Source: CAYFJO01 sp964343305 (lineage in GTDB: Bacteria > Planctomycetota > Planctomycetia > Pirellulales > Pirellulaceae). Taken from it: a stretch of 26,937 nt of DNA. Under the pieces are notes generated by a model. It was not told where the DNA came from. It saw only the letters and a program-made list of their open reading frames with translations, and did no database searches. The position numbers and the translations under genes were made by a program. The stretch is from assembly GCA_964343305.1 (NCBI GenBank), contig CAYFJO010000114.1:1-26937 (forward strand), in the 5' to 3' direction. Positions 7,324-14,838 of the stretch are shown piece after piece. Position 1 is the first letter of the stretch, and every line of letters starts with the position of its first letter.

Positions 7324-8865
7324 TCACTTGGCCCGAATTTGAACAGCCAGATTTCCGTCGTTATCGCTCAGCCGTGCGGCGGATTCGTTGATTTTGAAGT
7401 ACAAAGTTCCGGACCAACTGGGTGTGATCTCGCGGCCCGTTCCGACAGCGGCGGATTTTGAAAAGTAGGGCGAGTTCCCGGCGGCGTTGTCGTCGTCGCG
7501 GATCGTGGCGACCAGTATTCCGAGCGGCCGGTCGTTAAAGTACTCGATCGTGACGCCGTTCGGCTCGCACCACCATGTCTTTGGCTGGTCGCCGACTTGA
7601 TACCGGCCGCTTGCCGTGATTTCATAGGTGCGACCTTTTTCCAAGCGAACGCCGGACGATTGCCAGCCGCGGGCCGCATCGATGTTCACCCTTGCTCCGC
7701 CGATGGCAAGCGGCTGACCGCGCTTGTATGCGACCGCGGCGCGCGACACGTCGTAGCCGTACTGCATCTCGCGGATGTACAGGTGCCATTGCTCCTGGAT
7801 CTCGACCCAATGGTCTTTGGTGGCGTTGAGAAAATCGCGGTTGAATTCCACGGTCGTCCGCTTGACTTGCTTTTGCAACGTACGAAATCGTTCTTGATAG
7901 TCTGGGTGGTGATCGAGAAACGACGCAGCGGCCCAACTCCAGGCATACGCGTCCACTCGCCGATGCGCCGTCGGGCCAAGTTGAAAAATGTCTCCCAGCG
8001 GCTGGCCTTGACCGGCGGCATAGGCGTCGTTGATGATCTTGACTCGGCCCCAATACGGAACTTCTTGCTTGCTTTTGGGGTTGTAACGCATCGTCAGCTT
8101 GCCGTCCTGCCAACGATGCGTGGCCAGCAGTTCGGCCATGCCTTCGGCATACCAGGGCGGGCCCATGCCGCCGAGCTTCAAGTTCATCACGCCATGCGTT
8201 CCTTCGTGCAACAGCAGATGTCGGCGATAGTAGTCGCTCGGTTGATCGAACAGCCACAGTTCATAGCCACGTTGAAAACCATGCAAGAATCCGCGCACTT
8301 CTTCGGGAAACACGCGGGCGTTGATAAACCGCTGCTCGTCTTTCATCAAGAACCCGGTCATCTGCCAATCGTTCATCTTCGCCAAGTCGAGACCGAAGTA
8401 TTCGCACCAGAATGGCACGGCTTTGTCGAACACCGCGGGCAGTTCGTCAACCTTCGGGGCTCGCGGCAGATCTGTGTACAGAATGAGATGCTTGCTCGAC
8501 AACTTGCGAATGCCGTTGGCCGTGACACGGGCCTCGTCGACTGGCATCTTGCGGACTTGATATTCCTCGTCGTCCAGCAAGTCGCCCAAGATCCGGGGCT
8601 TGTCTGGCGGCGGCTTGTTGGGTCGTTGTGCCAACTGCCAATTCGGCTTTGTGTTTGGTTGAAGAACAGTTTCGGGCTCGGACGATGGCGCCGGTTTTGC
8701 GTCAATATTGTTTGACTGCGCAACGGGGAGCGGGTTGGTCAAAGGATTTGCATCGGGATCGGCTTGCGCGTCCGAATTGCCGCAACCCAAATGCACGCAG
8801 ATTAGACACGCACTTCCAACGAAACGAATCACGTGCAACAAGTTGGCTCTTGCGAAGTTCAACAT
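7324..8865 (-). CDS. Lipoprotein metalloprotease-like protein (DUF1570-type HEXXH) with C-terminal lectin-like domain
   Basis: A 513-residue protein. The signal ends in the lipobox HLGC (Cys 28), followed by a Pro/Asn-rich tether to about residue 90. The central domain has HEGTH at 220-224 (an HEXXH zinc site) and WYAEGMAELLATH at 238-250, where Glu 241 or 245 can be the third zinc ligand, as in gluzincins. The C-terminal 115 residues (VRLEKGRTYEITASGRY, NSPYFSKSAAVG, WSGTLYFKINES, NLAVQIRAK) resemble the PA-IL/LecA-like galactose-binding fold. The protein should sit on the outer face of a membrane; its substrate is unknown. The peptidase fold is clear, activity is not proven. The ATG at 8865 has no Shine-Dalgarno sequence. 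Confidence 0.82.
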   Translation of the reverse strand: MLNFARANLLHVIRFVGSACLICVHLGCGNSDAQADPDANPLTNPLPVAQSNNIDAKPAPSSEPETVLQPNTKPNWQLAQRPNKPPPDKPRILGDLLDDEEYQVRKMPVDEARVTANGIRKLSSKHLILYTDLPRAPKVDELPAVFDKAVPFWCEYFGLDLAKMNDWQMTGFLMKDEQRFINARVFPEEVRGFLHGFQRGYELWLFDQPSDYYRRHLLLHEGTHGVMNLKLGGMGPPWYAEGMAELLATHRWQDGKLTMRYNPKSKQEVPYWGRVKIINDAYAAGQGQPLGDIFQLGPTAHRRVDAYAWSWAAASFLDHHPDYQERFRTLQKQVKRTTVEFNRDFLNATKDHWVEIQEQWHLYIREMQYGYDVSRAAVAYKRGQPLAIGGARVNIDAARGWQSSGVRLEKGRTYEITASGRYQVGDQPKTWWCEPNGVTIEYFNDRPLGILVATIRDDDNAAGNSPYFSKSAAVGTGREITPSWSGTLYFKINESAARLSDNDGNLAVQIRAK

Positions 8866-8930
8866 ACTGCCATTCTACGACAAATATCGCGATTGCAAGG
8901 TTCCCTACCGTCATTCACCGACGGAGCCAC

Positions 8931-8964
8931 AAAAAAAGCGGAGCAGATCAAAATCCACTCCGCG
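8931..8964 (-). terminator. Rho-independent terminator of the RRM gene
   Basis: GCGGAG at 8938-8943 pairs with CTCCGC at 8958-8963 around a 14-base loop. On the minus strand the stem is followed by seven T (8937-8931). It lies 28 bases after the stop of the RRM gene and in front of the next minus-strand gene, so it separates the two transcripts. Confidence 0.75.
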
Positions 8965-8991
8965 TGTTGTTCGCACGAATTGAGTTCGACG

Positions 8992-9288
8992 TTACCAGCG
9001 TCGACCGCCGCCACCGCCACGCGATCCGCCGCCACCGCGTTTTTCGCGCGGCCGGGCTTCGTTGACTGTGACCGAGCGACCAGCGATTTCCTGCTGGTTC
9101 AATTCTTCGATCGCCTTCTTCGCTTCTTCCTCGTTCGCCATTTCGACAAACGCAAAACCACGCGAACGTCCTGTTTCACGATCCATAATGATGTTCACCG
9201 ATTCAACGGCACCATACTCCTCGAACGCTTGACGCAAATCGTCATCGGTCGCTTGGTAGGATAGGTTTCCTACATAGATGTTTGTCAT
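8992..9288 (-). CDS. Gly-rich RRM RNA-binding protein
   Basis: I use ATG 9288 (MTNIYVGNLS), with AAGGAAG upstream; an in-frame ATG 21 bases earlier lacks a ribosome site and adds an unlikely MGKGSCG. The product has 98 residues. One RRM domain (3-78) has RNP2 = IYVGNL and RNP1 = RGFAFVEM with both aromatic positions present. It is followed by an Arg/Gly-rich tail (GGGGSRGGGGGRRW). This is the short bacterial RRM family of cyanobacteria and planctomycetes, whose members bind single-stranded RNA and are often induced in the cold. A terminator follows, and a candidate promoter with a leader of more than 100 bases precedes, so it is probably a single-gene unit. Confidence 0.93.
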   Translation of the reverse strand: MTNIYVGNLSYQATDDDLRQAFEEYGAVESVNIIMDRETGRSRGFAFVEMANEEEAKKAIEELNQQEIAGRSVTVNEARPREKRGGGGSRGGGGGRRW

Positions 9289-9404
9289 CCCACAACTTCC
9301 TTTTCCCATAAATGATTAAGAAACTTAACAGCGAAAGGGTCGAATGGTCATCACTTATGCGAAAGGAAAATCATTCCACATTGGGCAAAAGAGAAAAACA
9401 CAGT

Positions 9405-9436
9405 CGTATCGCACCCCCCATTTTTAAGGATGTCAA
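9405..9436 (-). promoter_or_regulatory. Candidate promoter of the RRM gene
   Basis: The minus strand has a perfect TTGACA (9436-9431); 17-20 bases further is TGCGATACG, a poor -10. If used, transcription would begin near 9400 and leave a leader of roughly 110 bases before ATG 9288. Long leaders are typical of cold-regulated RNA-binding protein genes. The -10 is weak, so this is tentative. Confidence 0.3.
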
Positions 9437-9479
9437 GACCGTAAGTCAACAGGCGAAATGGGATTCGACAGCGAGCCCC

Positions 9480-11258
9480 TCAGTTCAAAGTGACGACGTT
9501 TGAAATCACGGTGCCCTCGCTACGAAAGCTGACTCCGCGCGATTCGACGTAAACCTTGTACGGTCCTGCTCCCAGTCCGCCCAGCACTCGTCCGCCAAAC
9601 GTTCCCGTCTTGCCGGCCTGGGCGCTCCGAAGCTCGAATCCCAAATCAAATTCGACCCCGCGACCCGAATTGGGTTCGAGTATCAAATAGAACCGAAAAC
9701 CCGAAGGTGCCGCCAGTACTTCGTAATCCACCAAGACGCTTTTTAATCCCAACTGTTCGCCATATCTGGGCCGGGCCAACGCGATCGCTTTGCCGGCGGC
9801 CGATGAACCGGCCAACTGAGCCGGCGTCTTCGGCGGCGACGCGGCGCTTTGCGATTGCCCCAGTTTCAAGTCGCCGGAGACCTTGTCGAACTTGTTGTGT
9901 CCTGTCTTCTTGGCGATGTAGGCCACGAACGAACTGCTGGAGATGCCAAACGTGGGTCCCGCCGCGCCGCTGACCGTTCCGGTGTTTCCACCAAGATCGA
10001 CGTCCAGCGCAATGTAATGGACCAACGAGGACGGATGGCGCCGCTCTTCTTCGATCACGCAAACGTACGACGCGCCTGGTTCGGACTTTCCTTGGGCAAC
10101 TCGAAAGCTGACGGAAAACGACCGATCAATCCGGCCGCCTGTTGACTTGAAGTTCGTCAGCACAACCCAGAGCTGGCTCGATTTCGACGGCGGATTGCTG
10201 GCGACCGTCGGGTTGCTCGGCGCTGGGGTGGTCGGAGGCGGATTACTTGGCGAACTGACTTTGACCTTTTCTGAAACGGCGACGAATTGGTTGGAGCCTG
10301 TCTGCTCGGCAATGTAGGCAGAATAAGAACTCGTTTGAAGTATAAAGTCGGTTCCAGCGTCTCCCCGGATTGTTCCTACAACTTGGTTCAAATCCACGGT
10401 CACGCTCCTCGGCGGCAGACCGGTAGAATTGGACGCGTTCTCAAGGACGCAAACATATCTTGCACCTGATTCGGCTTTGCCACGGGAAACTCGATAGTCC
10501 AGGGAGAAGGTTCCGTTCTGACTGCGACTGGCACTGAAGTTGGAGATGGCCACCCACAACTCTTCCGGAGGCGGCGAGGCGTTGCTGTCGTTGGTTGGCG
10601 TGGGAGCGGTTGGTGCCGGAGATGGAGCGGGAGTGGAATTCGGCTGGGCAACATTGTTGTTGTTTGTGCTCGACGACGAGGAAAACATAATGAGCCCAAC
10701 GCCGATCAACACGAGCAAACCAATTCCGCCGCCCGCGAGGCCAACGATCAATTGCTGGGAGGACGCGTCCTTCGTAGGCTTGGGTGGCACTGGCTGCTGA
10801 CCCCAGGTAGGGGCTGGCATCGCTGCTGCGGGAGCTTGCATCGGCGTCGGTTGCGCGGGCATCCCCATTTGGCCGGGCGCTGCGGGTTGCATTTGAGAAT
10901 GCTGCGGAACACCTGGTTGCATTGGCATTCCCGGCTGCATCGGCACACCAGGCTGCATTGGTTGCTGGAGCATCGCTGGCTGCTGCGCGGGCGTCATCTG
11001 TCCACCGAATTGCGGGTTTGCGGGCACGTGGTTCATCGGTGCGACAGGGTCGTCAATCAACGATGTGCCTGCTGCCATGGATCCATGGGATTGTGGAATC
11101 TCCGGCAATGGCGTCTCAACGACTTCTGCCTGGACCGGTTGATCTAGCGCGGGGATGTCAATCGACCCTTGGCACTTGGGGCACTTCACGCGACGACCAG
11201 CCAGTTTTTCCTTGGCCGTCATTTTGGCGCCGCATTGGCAAACAATTGGGATGGGCAT
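9480..11258 (-). CDS. Zinc-ribbon, single-pass membrane protein with extracytoplasmic beta repeats
   Basis: A 592-residue protein in four parts. Residues 1-31 form a zinc ribbon, CQC (7, 9) and CPKC (26, 29). Residues 40-165 are a Pro/Met/Gln-rich linker with repeated MQPG(V/M)P. Residues 170-192 are one transmembrane helix (LIVGLAGGGIGLLVLIGVGLIMF), followed by a Ser/Asn/Pro-rich stalk. Then come three related segments. Repeats 1 and 2 share ELWVAISNF/QLWVVLTNF, (S/G)ARYVCV/GASYVCV, a GTIRGDAG/GTVSGAAG turn and YIAEQTGSNQF/YIAKKTGHNKF. Repeat 3 (from about 495) is more distant. Planctomycetes often put this ribbon at the cytoplasmic end of membrane proteins. The stop of the thioredoxin-like gene is 5 bases upstream of the ATG, so the two are co-transcribed. 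Function unknown. Confidence 0.85.
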   Translation of the reverse strand: MPIPIVCQCGAKMTAKEKLAGRRVKCPKCQGSIDIPALDQPVQAEVVETPLPEIPQSHGSMAAGTSLIDDPVAPMNHVPANPQFGGQMTPAQQPAMLQQPMQPGVPMQPGMPMQPGVPQHSQMQPAAPGQMGMPAQPTPMQAPAAAMPAPTWGQQPVPPKPTKDASSQQLIVGLAGGGIGLLVLIGVGLIMFSSSSSTNNNNVAQPNSTPAPSPAPTAPTPTNDSNASPPPEELWVAISNFSASRSQNGTFSLDYRVSRGKAESGARYVCVLENASNSTGLPPRSVTVDLNQVVGTIRGDAGTDFILQTSSYSAYIAEQTGSNQFVAVSEKVKVSSPSNPPPTTPAPSNPTVASNPPSKSSQLWVVLTNFKSTGGRIDRSFSVSFRVAQGKSEPGASYVCVIEEERRHPSSLVHYIALDVDLGGNTGTVSGAAGPTFGISSSSFVAYIAKKTGHNKFDKVSGDLKLGQSQSAASPPKTPAQLAGSSAAGKAIALARPRYGEQLGLKSVLVDYEVLAAPSGFRFYLILEPNSGRGVEFDLGFELRSAQAGKTGTFGGRVLGGLGAGPYKVYVESRGVSFRSEGTVISNVVTLN

Positions 11259-11263
11259 TGGCG

Positions 11264-12643
11264 TTACTTATTGCTTTGACGGCGTAATTGTTCAATGAGT
11301 TTTTCGACCGCGGCACGTTGTTGGGCTGTCTCCGCCTTTTCGATGGCTTGTTGTTCCGCCTGTTCGGCATCGGCGATTCGATCGGCATCGCGGAGGATCA
11401 TCGCCTTCTGCAAATAGGTGTCGCTCAACAAGTAATACGATGTCTGCTTGTTCTGCAGAATCTCGTCCAGCAGCGCGACGGCGGCGTCAAATTTCTCCAG
11501 CGACGTCAGCGAATCGGACTTGGCGAGTTGCACTTCGTGGCGAAAGTCGCTGTCGGCGGATGCACCAATCGCAAGATCGTAGGACGCAAGCGCCTCATCA
11601 TGCCGTCCCAGCCGATCCAGCAATTCGCCCTTGGAAAACAAAAATCGATGCCGGCGATCTTTGTATTGAACCGCCAGATCGTCAAGTAGACTGAGTGCCT
11701 CCTGTTGTTTCCCTGAATGGACCAGCGAGTAAATCAACTGAACGCGCAAACGCTCGCGCGACGATTCGTCGATCCGCTGGTCGGCGATCAACTCCTCAAG
11801 CAACGCGACCGCTTCCGCCTGACCACCGGTCGCGTTGAGCATCTTGAGTTTGACTTCCATCACTTCGACTTTCGTCTCGATGGGAAACCGATACTGAGCG
11901 AGTGCCTTGTTCACGATACCCAGCACGACTTTCGGCGGTTGTGTACGTTTCACAAAAGAAATGCGGGCCAGGACCTCGCGACGCTCTTCTTCGTCACGAG
12001 CGGCGTTCCACTTCCCGCGCAATCCGGCTTCGTTTTTGCTGTCCAGCGAGACGATCTCTTTCACCACGTCGGCATAGTGCGTCTCGACCAGATCTTCGTC
12101 CAACAACAACAACGCCTCGTCCAACAATTTCGCCCGGTCGATGCCTTTGGCTTGCTTTGCTTCAGCCAGTTTTTCGGCAAGCTTGACGCTGACAGCACGT
12201 TTCTCTTTGAGATGAGGCAGATACGCCTCCGGTCCGCCCGGCTGATATCCCGTCTTTGCGTAGGGCCGACCTTCGGCATTGGTCAAATAGACCGTTGGGA
12301 AACCGCTTACGCCAAACTTCTGTTTCCACGTGGCATTCTGTTTTTGAATCTCCACCGGAACGTTCGCCTTGTCTTGCGGGAAGTCCAGCGTGACCATCAC
12401 GAATTGCTTTTGAGCTTCCTTGACGAATTCTTCTTTGCCGAACACCTCCCCTTCGAGCTTCTTGCACCAGACGCACCAATCCGAACCCGTGAAATTCAAC
12501 AGCAGGTCCTTCTTTTCGGCTTTGGCCTTTTCCATGGCCTCGTCGATGTCTTGGGTCCAGCCGTCAAGCGCACTGGCTTGGCCAGCCAAAAAAAACAGGG
12601 CCAAGCAAGTGGTGGTCAGCGTTCGTCGAATGCACACTTTCAT
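11264..12643 (-). CDS. Exported thioredoxin-like protein with C-terminal TPR-type helices
   Basis: I choose ATG 12643 (MKVCIRRTL), with AAAGG upstream and a signal peptide ending at GQASA (about residue 25); ATG 12673 would add ten unlikely residues. A thioredoxin fold follows (27-150) with SDWCVWCKK, active-site cysteines 57 and 60, and the cis-Pro motif GFPTVYL. The fold resembles the Thioredoxin_7/DUF255 group, acting outside the cytoplasm. The remaining 300 residues are helical; at about 330-400 the pattern RFLFSKGELLDRLGRHDEALASYDLA looks like TPR. It is the first gene of a pair with the zinc-ribbon membrane protein 5 bases downstream. A disulfide or thiol role in envelope assembly is inferred only from the CxxC and export. 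Confidence 0.88.
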   Translation of the reverse strand: MKVCIRRTLTTTCLALFFLAGQASALDGWTQDIDEAMEKAKAEKKDLLLNFTGSDWCVWCKKLEGEVFGKEEFVKEAQKQFVMVTLDFPQDKANVPVEIQKQNATWKQKFGVSGFPTVYLTNAEGRPYAKTGYQPGGPEAYLPHLKEKRAVSVKLAEKLAEAKQAKGIDRAKLLDEALLLLDEDLVETHYADVVKEIVSLDSKNEAGLRGKWNAARDEEERREVLARISFVKRTQPPKVVLGIVNKALAQYRFPIETKVEVMEVKLKMLNATGGQAEAVALLEELIADQRIDESSRERLRVQLIYSLVHSGKQQEALSLLDDLAVQYKDRRHRFLFSKGELLDRLGRHDEALASYDLAIGASADSDFRHEVQLAKSDSLTSLEKFDAAVALLDEILQNKQTSYYLLSDTYLQKAMILRDADRIADAEQAEQQAIEKAETAQQRAAVEKLIEQLRRQSNK

Positions 12644-12713
12644 TGCGAGATACCTTTGCGAGGAGATTGCCATCCATGCATTCTAGCACTCGGTTCGCCT
12701 GGAACCAAACGAT

Positions 12714-12788
12714 TTAGAGCCTATCTCAAAACCGGGACTGGCTCCCTTGGCCGCAGGTGCCTGTCCCGCTTTTGGAAGAGGCTCTTAA
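12714..12788 (-). repeat. 75-base imperfect palindromic hairpin element
   Basis: The left arm TTAGAGCCT...CAAAACCGGGAC.GGC.CC pairs with the right arm GG.GCC.GTCCCGCTTTTG...AGGCTCTTAA, with short mismatches and a loop of about 10 bases. It begins 6 bases after the sulfatase stop on the minus strand. No T-run follows, so it is not a standard intrinsic terminator. The shape, GC-rich core and intergenic site fit a dispersed palindromic repeat (REP-like) that may also stabilise or stop the sulfatase transcript. Only one copy is in the window. Confidence 0.6.
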
Positions 12789-12794
12789 ACAGAT

Positions 12795-14219
12795 CTAGTT
12801 GGCCGGAAGCACCTGAGGCTTCGGCTCGCTCACTCGGCCGACCGGCCGTTGATTTGCGCCTTGGTGTTGACCGTCGCCGAGGTCTTTGCGTGCATGCTCT
12901 ACCAGCACCAAGAGTTGTTTTACAATGGTTGGGTGCTTTGCGGAAACATCGGTCGTCTCCGCCAGATCGCTCGACAAATCAAAGAGTTTGACATCCGAAT
13001 CTTTTGGATCAGCGTGAAGCCGGTTTTGCTTCAGAGATGCCGCCACATGCAATTTCCACTCCCCCGAACGCACCGCGTGCAGTTGGTCTCGATGGTAATA
13101 GTAGAACGCTTGATAAGGCGACCTGTAACCAGCTTGTTCGGATAGCAAAGGCCAGATGTCGTGTCCATCAATCTTGTGATCATCGGGCACTTTACCGCCG
13201 GCCAATTTGGCAAACGTGGGCAGCAAATCCATCAGTGTCGCGACTTCGTCACACGATTGGTTCTTCGCGATCTTGCCTGGCCAACGGACAACACAAGGCA
13301 CGCGCATGCCACCTTCCATCGTCGAATATCCCCAGCCGCCCAACGGAAGGTTGCTTCCTTGCGGTGGATTGCGGCGGGGGGCTCCGTTGTCGGACGTCCA
13401 AATCACGAGCGTGTGTTCGTCGAGTTCCAGTCGCTTGATCGCCGCAAGTATCTCACCCGTCGACCAATCGATTTCTTCGACGCTGTCGCCGTAAGGTCCG
13501 TTTGCGCTCTTGCCCCGGAAACGCTCGCTGGCATACGGAGCCCGCGTGCTGCCTGGCATCGCATGTGGCAGATACAAAAAGAAAGGCCGCTCTCGATTGT
13601 CTTCCATGAATTGGATCGCTCGTTCCGTGTAGCGCCGCGTCAGCAAGTTGCGATCGACTGGTGCTTCGATAACCTTGTCGTTTTCCATCAGCGGCAAGGG
13701 CGGCCAGTTTTTGTTTGGCCGCGGTGTCATATCGTCGCTGTAGGGAATACCAAAGTAAGAATCGAATCCTTGTCGCATCGGCATGAACGTCGGCTGGTCA
13801 CCCAGGTGCCACTTGCCGATGCAGGTCGTAACGTAACCACGCTCTTTCAGGATTTCCGCGATCGTAACTTCATCGGGATGGAGTCCATTCGGAGACACTG
13901 GCCGCAGCACATGCCCGTCGGGGTTGGTCGAATGCAAGCCGACTCGCCGAGGATAACAGCCGGTCATCAACGCGGCTCGCGAAGGCGTACAAACACCGCT
14001 GGCGGAATAGAAGCTAGTCAGCCGCATCCCCTCGGATGCCATCCGATCGATGTTGGGCGTGCGGTGTTTCGTGGAACCGAAACATCCGACATCGCCGTAT
14101 CCAAGGTTGTCGCAGAACAAAAGCACAAAGTTGGGTTGGCGCTGTGGTGCGGCAGCCGTAAGGAGTTGTCCAACGCCAAATAGTGTGGCCGCGATAGCTA
14201 AGGTAGAGGGTCGAGTCAT
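12795..14219 (-). CDS. Exported Cys-type sulfatase
   Basis: A 474-residue protein from ATG 14219 (a GTG at 14231 is the alternative). After the signal peptide (to about 24) comes the alkaline-phosphatase-superfamily start NFVLLFCDNLGYGD, where Asp 37 and Asn 38 sit at the metal site. VCTPSRAALMTG at 76-87 contains C-x-P-S-R, the sulfatase signature whose Cys 77 becomes formylglycine. GKWHLGDQ and WTSDNGAPR supply further active-site residues. Length and motif order are normal. The substrate is probably a sulfated polysaccharide or glycoside, which cannot be chosen from sequence. It needs a formylglycine-generating enzyme encoded elsewhere. The gene is followed by the palindromic element at 12714-12788. 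Confidence 0.93.
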   Translation of the reverse strand: MTRPSTLAIAATLFGVGQLLTAAAPQRQPNFVLLFCDNLGYGDVGCFGSTKHRTPNIDRMASEGMRLTSFYSASGVCTPSRAALMTGCYPRRVGLHSTNPDGHVLRPVSPNGLHPDEVTIAEILKERGYVTTCIGKWHLGDQPTFMPMRQGFDSYFGIPYSDDMTPRPNKNWPPLPLMENDKVIEAPVDRNLLTRRYTERAIQFMEDNRERPFFLYLPHAMPGSTRAPYASERFRGKSANGPYGDSVEEIDWSTGEILAAIKRLELDEHTLVIWTSDNGAPRRNPPQGSNLPLGGWGYSTMEGGMRVPCVVRWPGKIAKNQSCDEVATLMDLLPTFAKLAGGKVPDDHKIDGHDIWPLLSEQAGYRSPYQAFYYYHRDQLHAVRSGEWKLHVAASLKQNRLHADPKDSDVKLFDLSSDLAETTDVSAKHPTIVKQLLVLVEHARKDLGDGQHQGANQRPVGRVSEPKPQVLPAN

Positions 14220-14543
14220 GCTGATTATCACAAAAAAGGGGTGGGTCGAAACTTGGCCACATCATACCACCAATGGCCAATCGACTGTAATTTGCTAATA
14301 TAGCGACCCTGCACAAAATAGGCGCCTGCCAAATGCCTCGAATAATACACTCGCTGCTTGTAATTTGAAAACCAACTTGATAGGTTACGGCGTTAAACTA
14401 GCAAAACTTGAGAGTAGGAAGCGCGGGATTTGCTTGCCTTTCATGCCAACCACACCAATTTCAAGGACGAATCTTCCCTCGTTGGCTTTTGAGTTTCGGT
14501 CGAAAACTAAGTTCACTTACTCGTAGGAATTGTTGCCAGGGCG
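14220..14543 (+). promoter_or_regulatory. Divergent spacer, 324 bases, with csrA leader GGA motifs
   Basis: The spacer lies between the sulfatase start (minus) and csrA (plus). AGGA occurs at 14416-14419, 14464-14467 and 14525-14528; the last is 15 bases before the csrA ATG, with the ribosome site AGGG at 14538-14541. CsrA binds A(N)GGA in leaders, so this set fits self-repression, but GGA is frequent by chance. No clear -35/-10 pair was found for either gene. Confidence 0.35.
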
Positions 14544-14753
14544 ATGCTTGTATTGAGTCGTAAAGTCGGTCAACGTATTCTCATCGGCGAAAATGTCGCG
14601 GTGACCGTCGTGCGCGTTACAGGTGGCGGTGTACGATTGGGTATCGAAGCACCTCCGGAAATGGCCGTCGTTCGCGAAGAGTTGGCAAATCAGTTGAACC
14701 AAGTCGACGCTGAAAAAGAACAATCTCAGAATCCGGCCAAGCAAGACGCCTAA
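14544..14753 (+). CDS. csrA: Carbon storage regulator CsrA
   Basis: A 69-residue protein beginning MLVLSRKVGQRILIGENV, with VRLGIEAPPEMAVVREEL following: the complete CsrA core of five beta strands and a helix, including the RNA-contact strand ends (L4, R6 and the VVREE segment). It should work as a homodimer that binds GGA motifs in mRNA leaders. AGGG lies just upstream of the ATG. The C-terminal tail (QVDAEKEQSQNPAKQDA) is polar and variable, as usual. The gene is 85 bases ahead of the nuclease-like gene on the same strand. In many bacteria csrA lies near flagellar genes; none are in view here. Confidence 0.97.
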   Translation: MLVLSRKVGQRILIGENVAVTVVRVTGGGVRLGIEAPPEMAVVREELANQLNQVDAEKEQSQNPAKQDA

Positions 14754-14838
14754 TCTGCGCCTTGAGCCTCGCGAAGGGCCGCTCCATAATCTCCGGGTTG
14801 TCAATCTTTCTCCGTAATGTGCCGATGATAGTCGTAAT

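Noticed and set aside
7597..8715. Long open frame (372 codons) on the plus strand
   Set aside because: It lies opposite the HEXXH lipoprotein, which has a signal peptide and clear motifs. The plus-strand text has no recognisable domain and mirrors the codon bias of the real gene.
12714..12788. Intrinsic terminator
   Set aside because: The stem is long, but no T-run follows on either strand, so I call it a palindromic repeat with possible secondary effects.
11717..12991. Open frame of 424 codons on the plus strand
   Set aside because: It covers the thioredoxin-like gene and part of the sulfatase on the other strand, crossing the hairpin element. It has no family signature.
13161..14183. Open frame of 340 codons on the plus strand
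   Set aside because: It is antisense to the sulfatase, whose C-x-P-S-R and metal motifs are intact.
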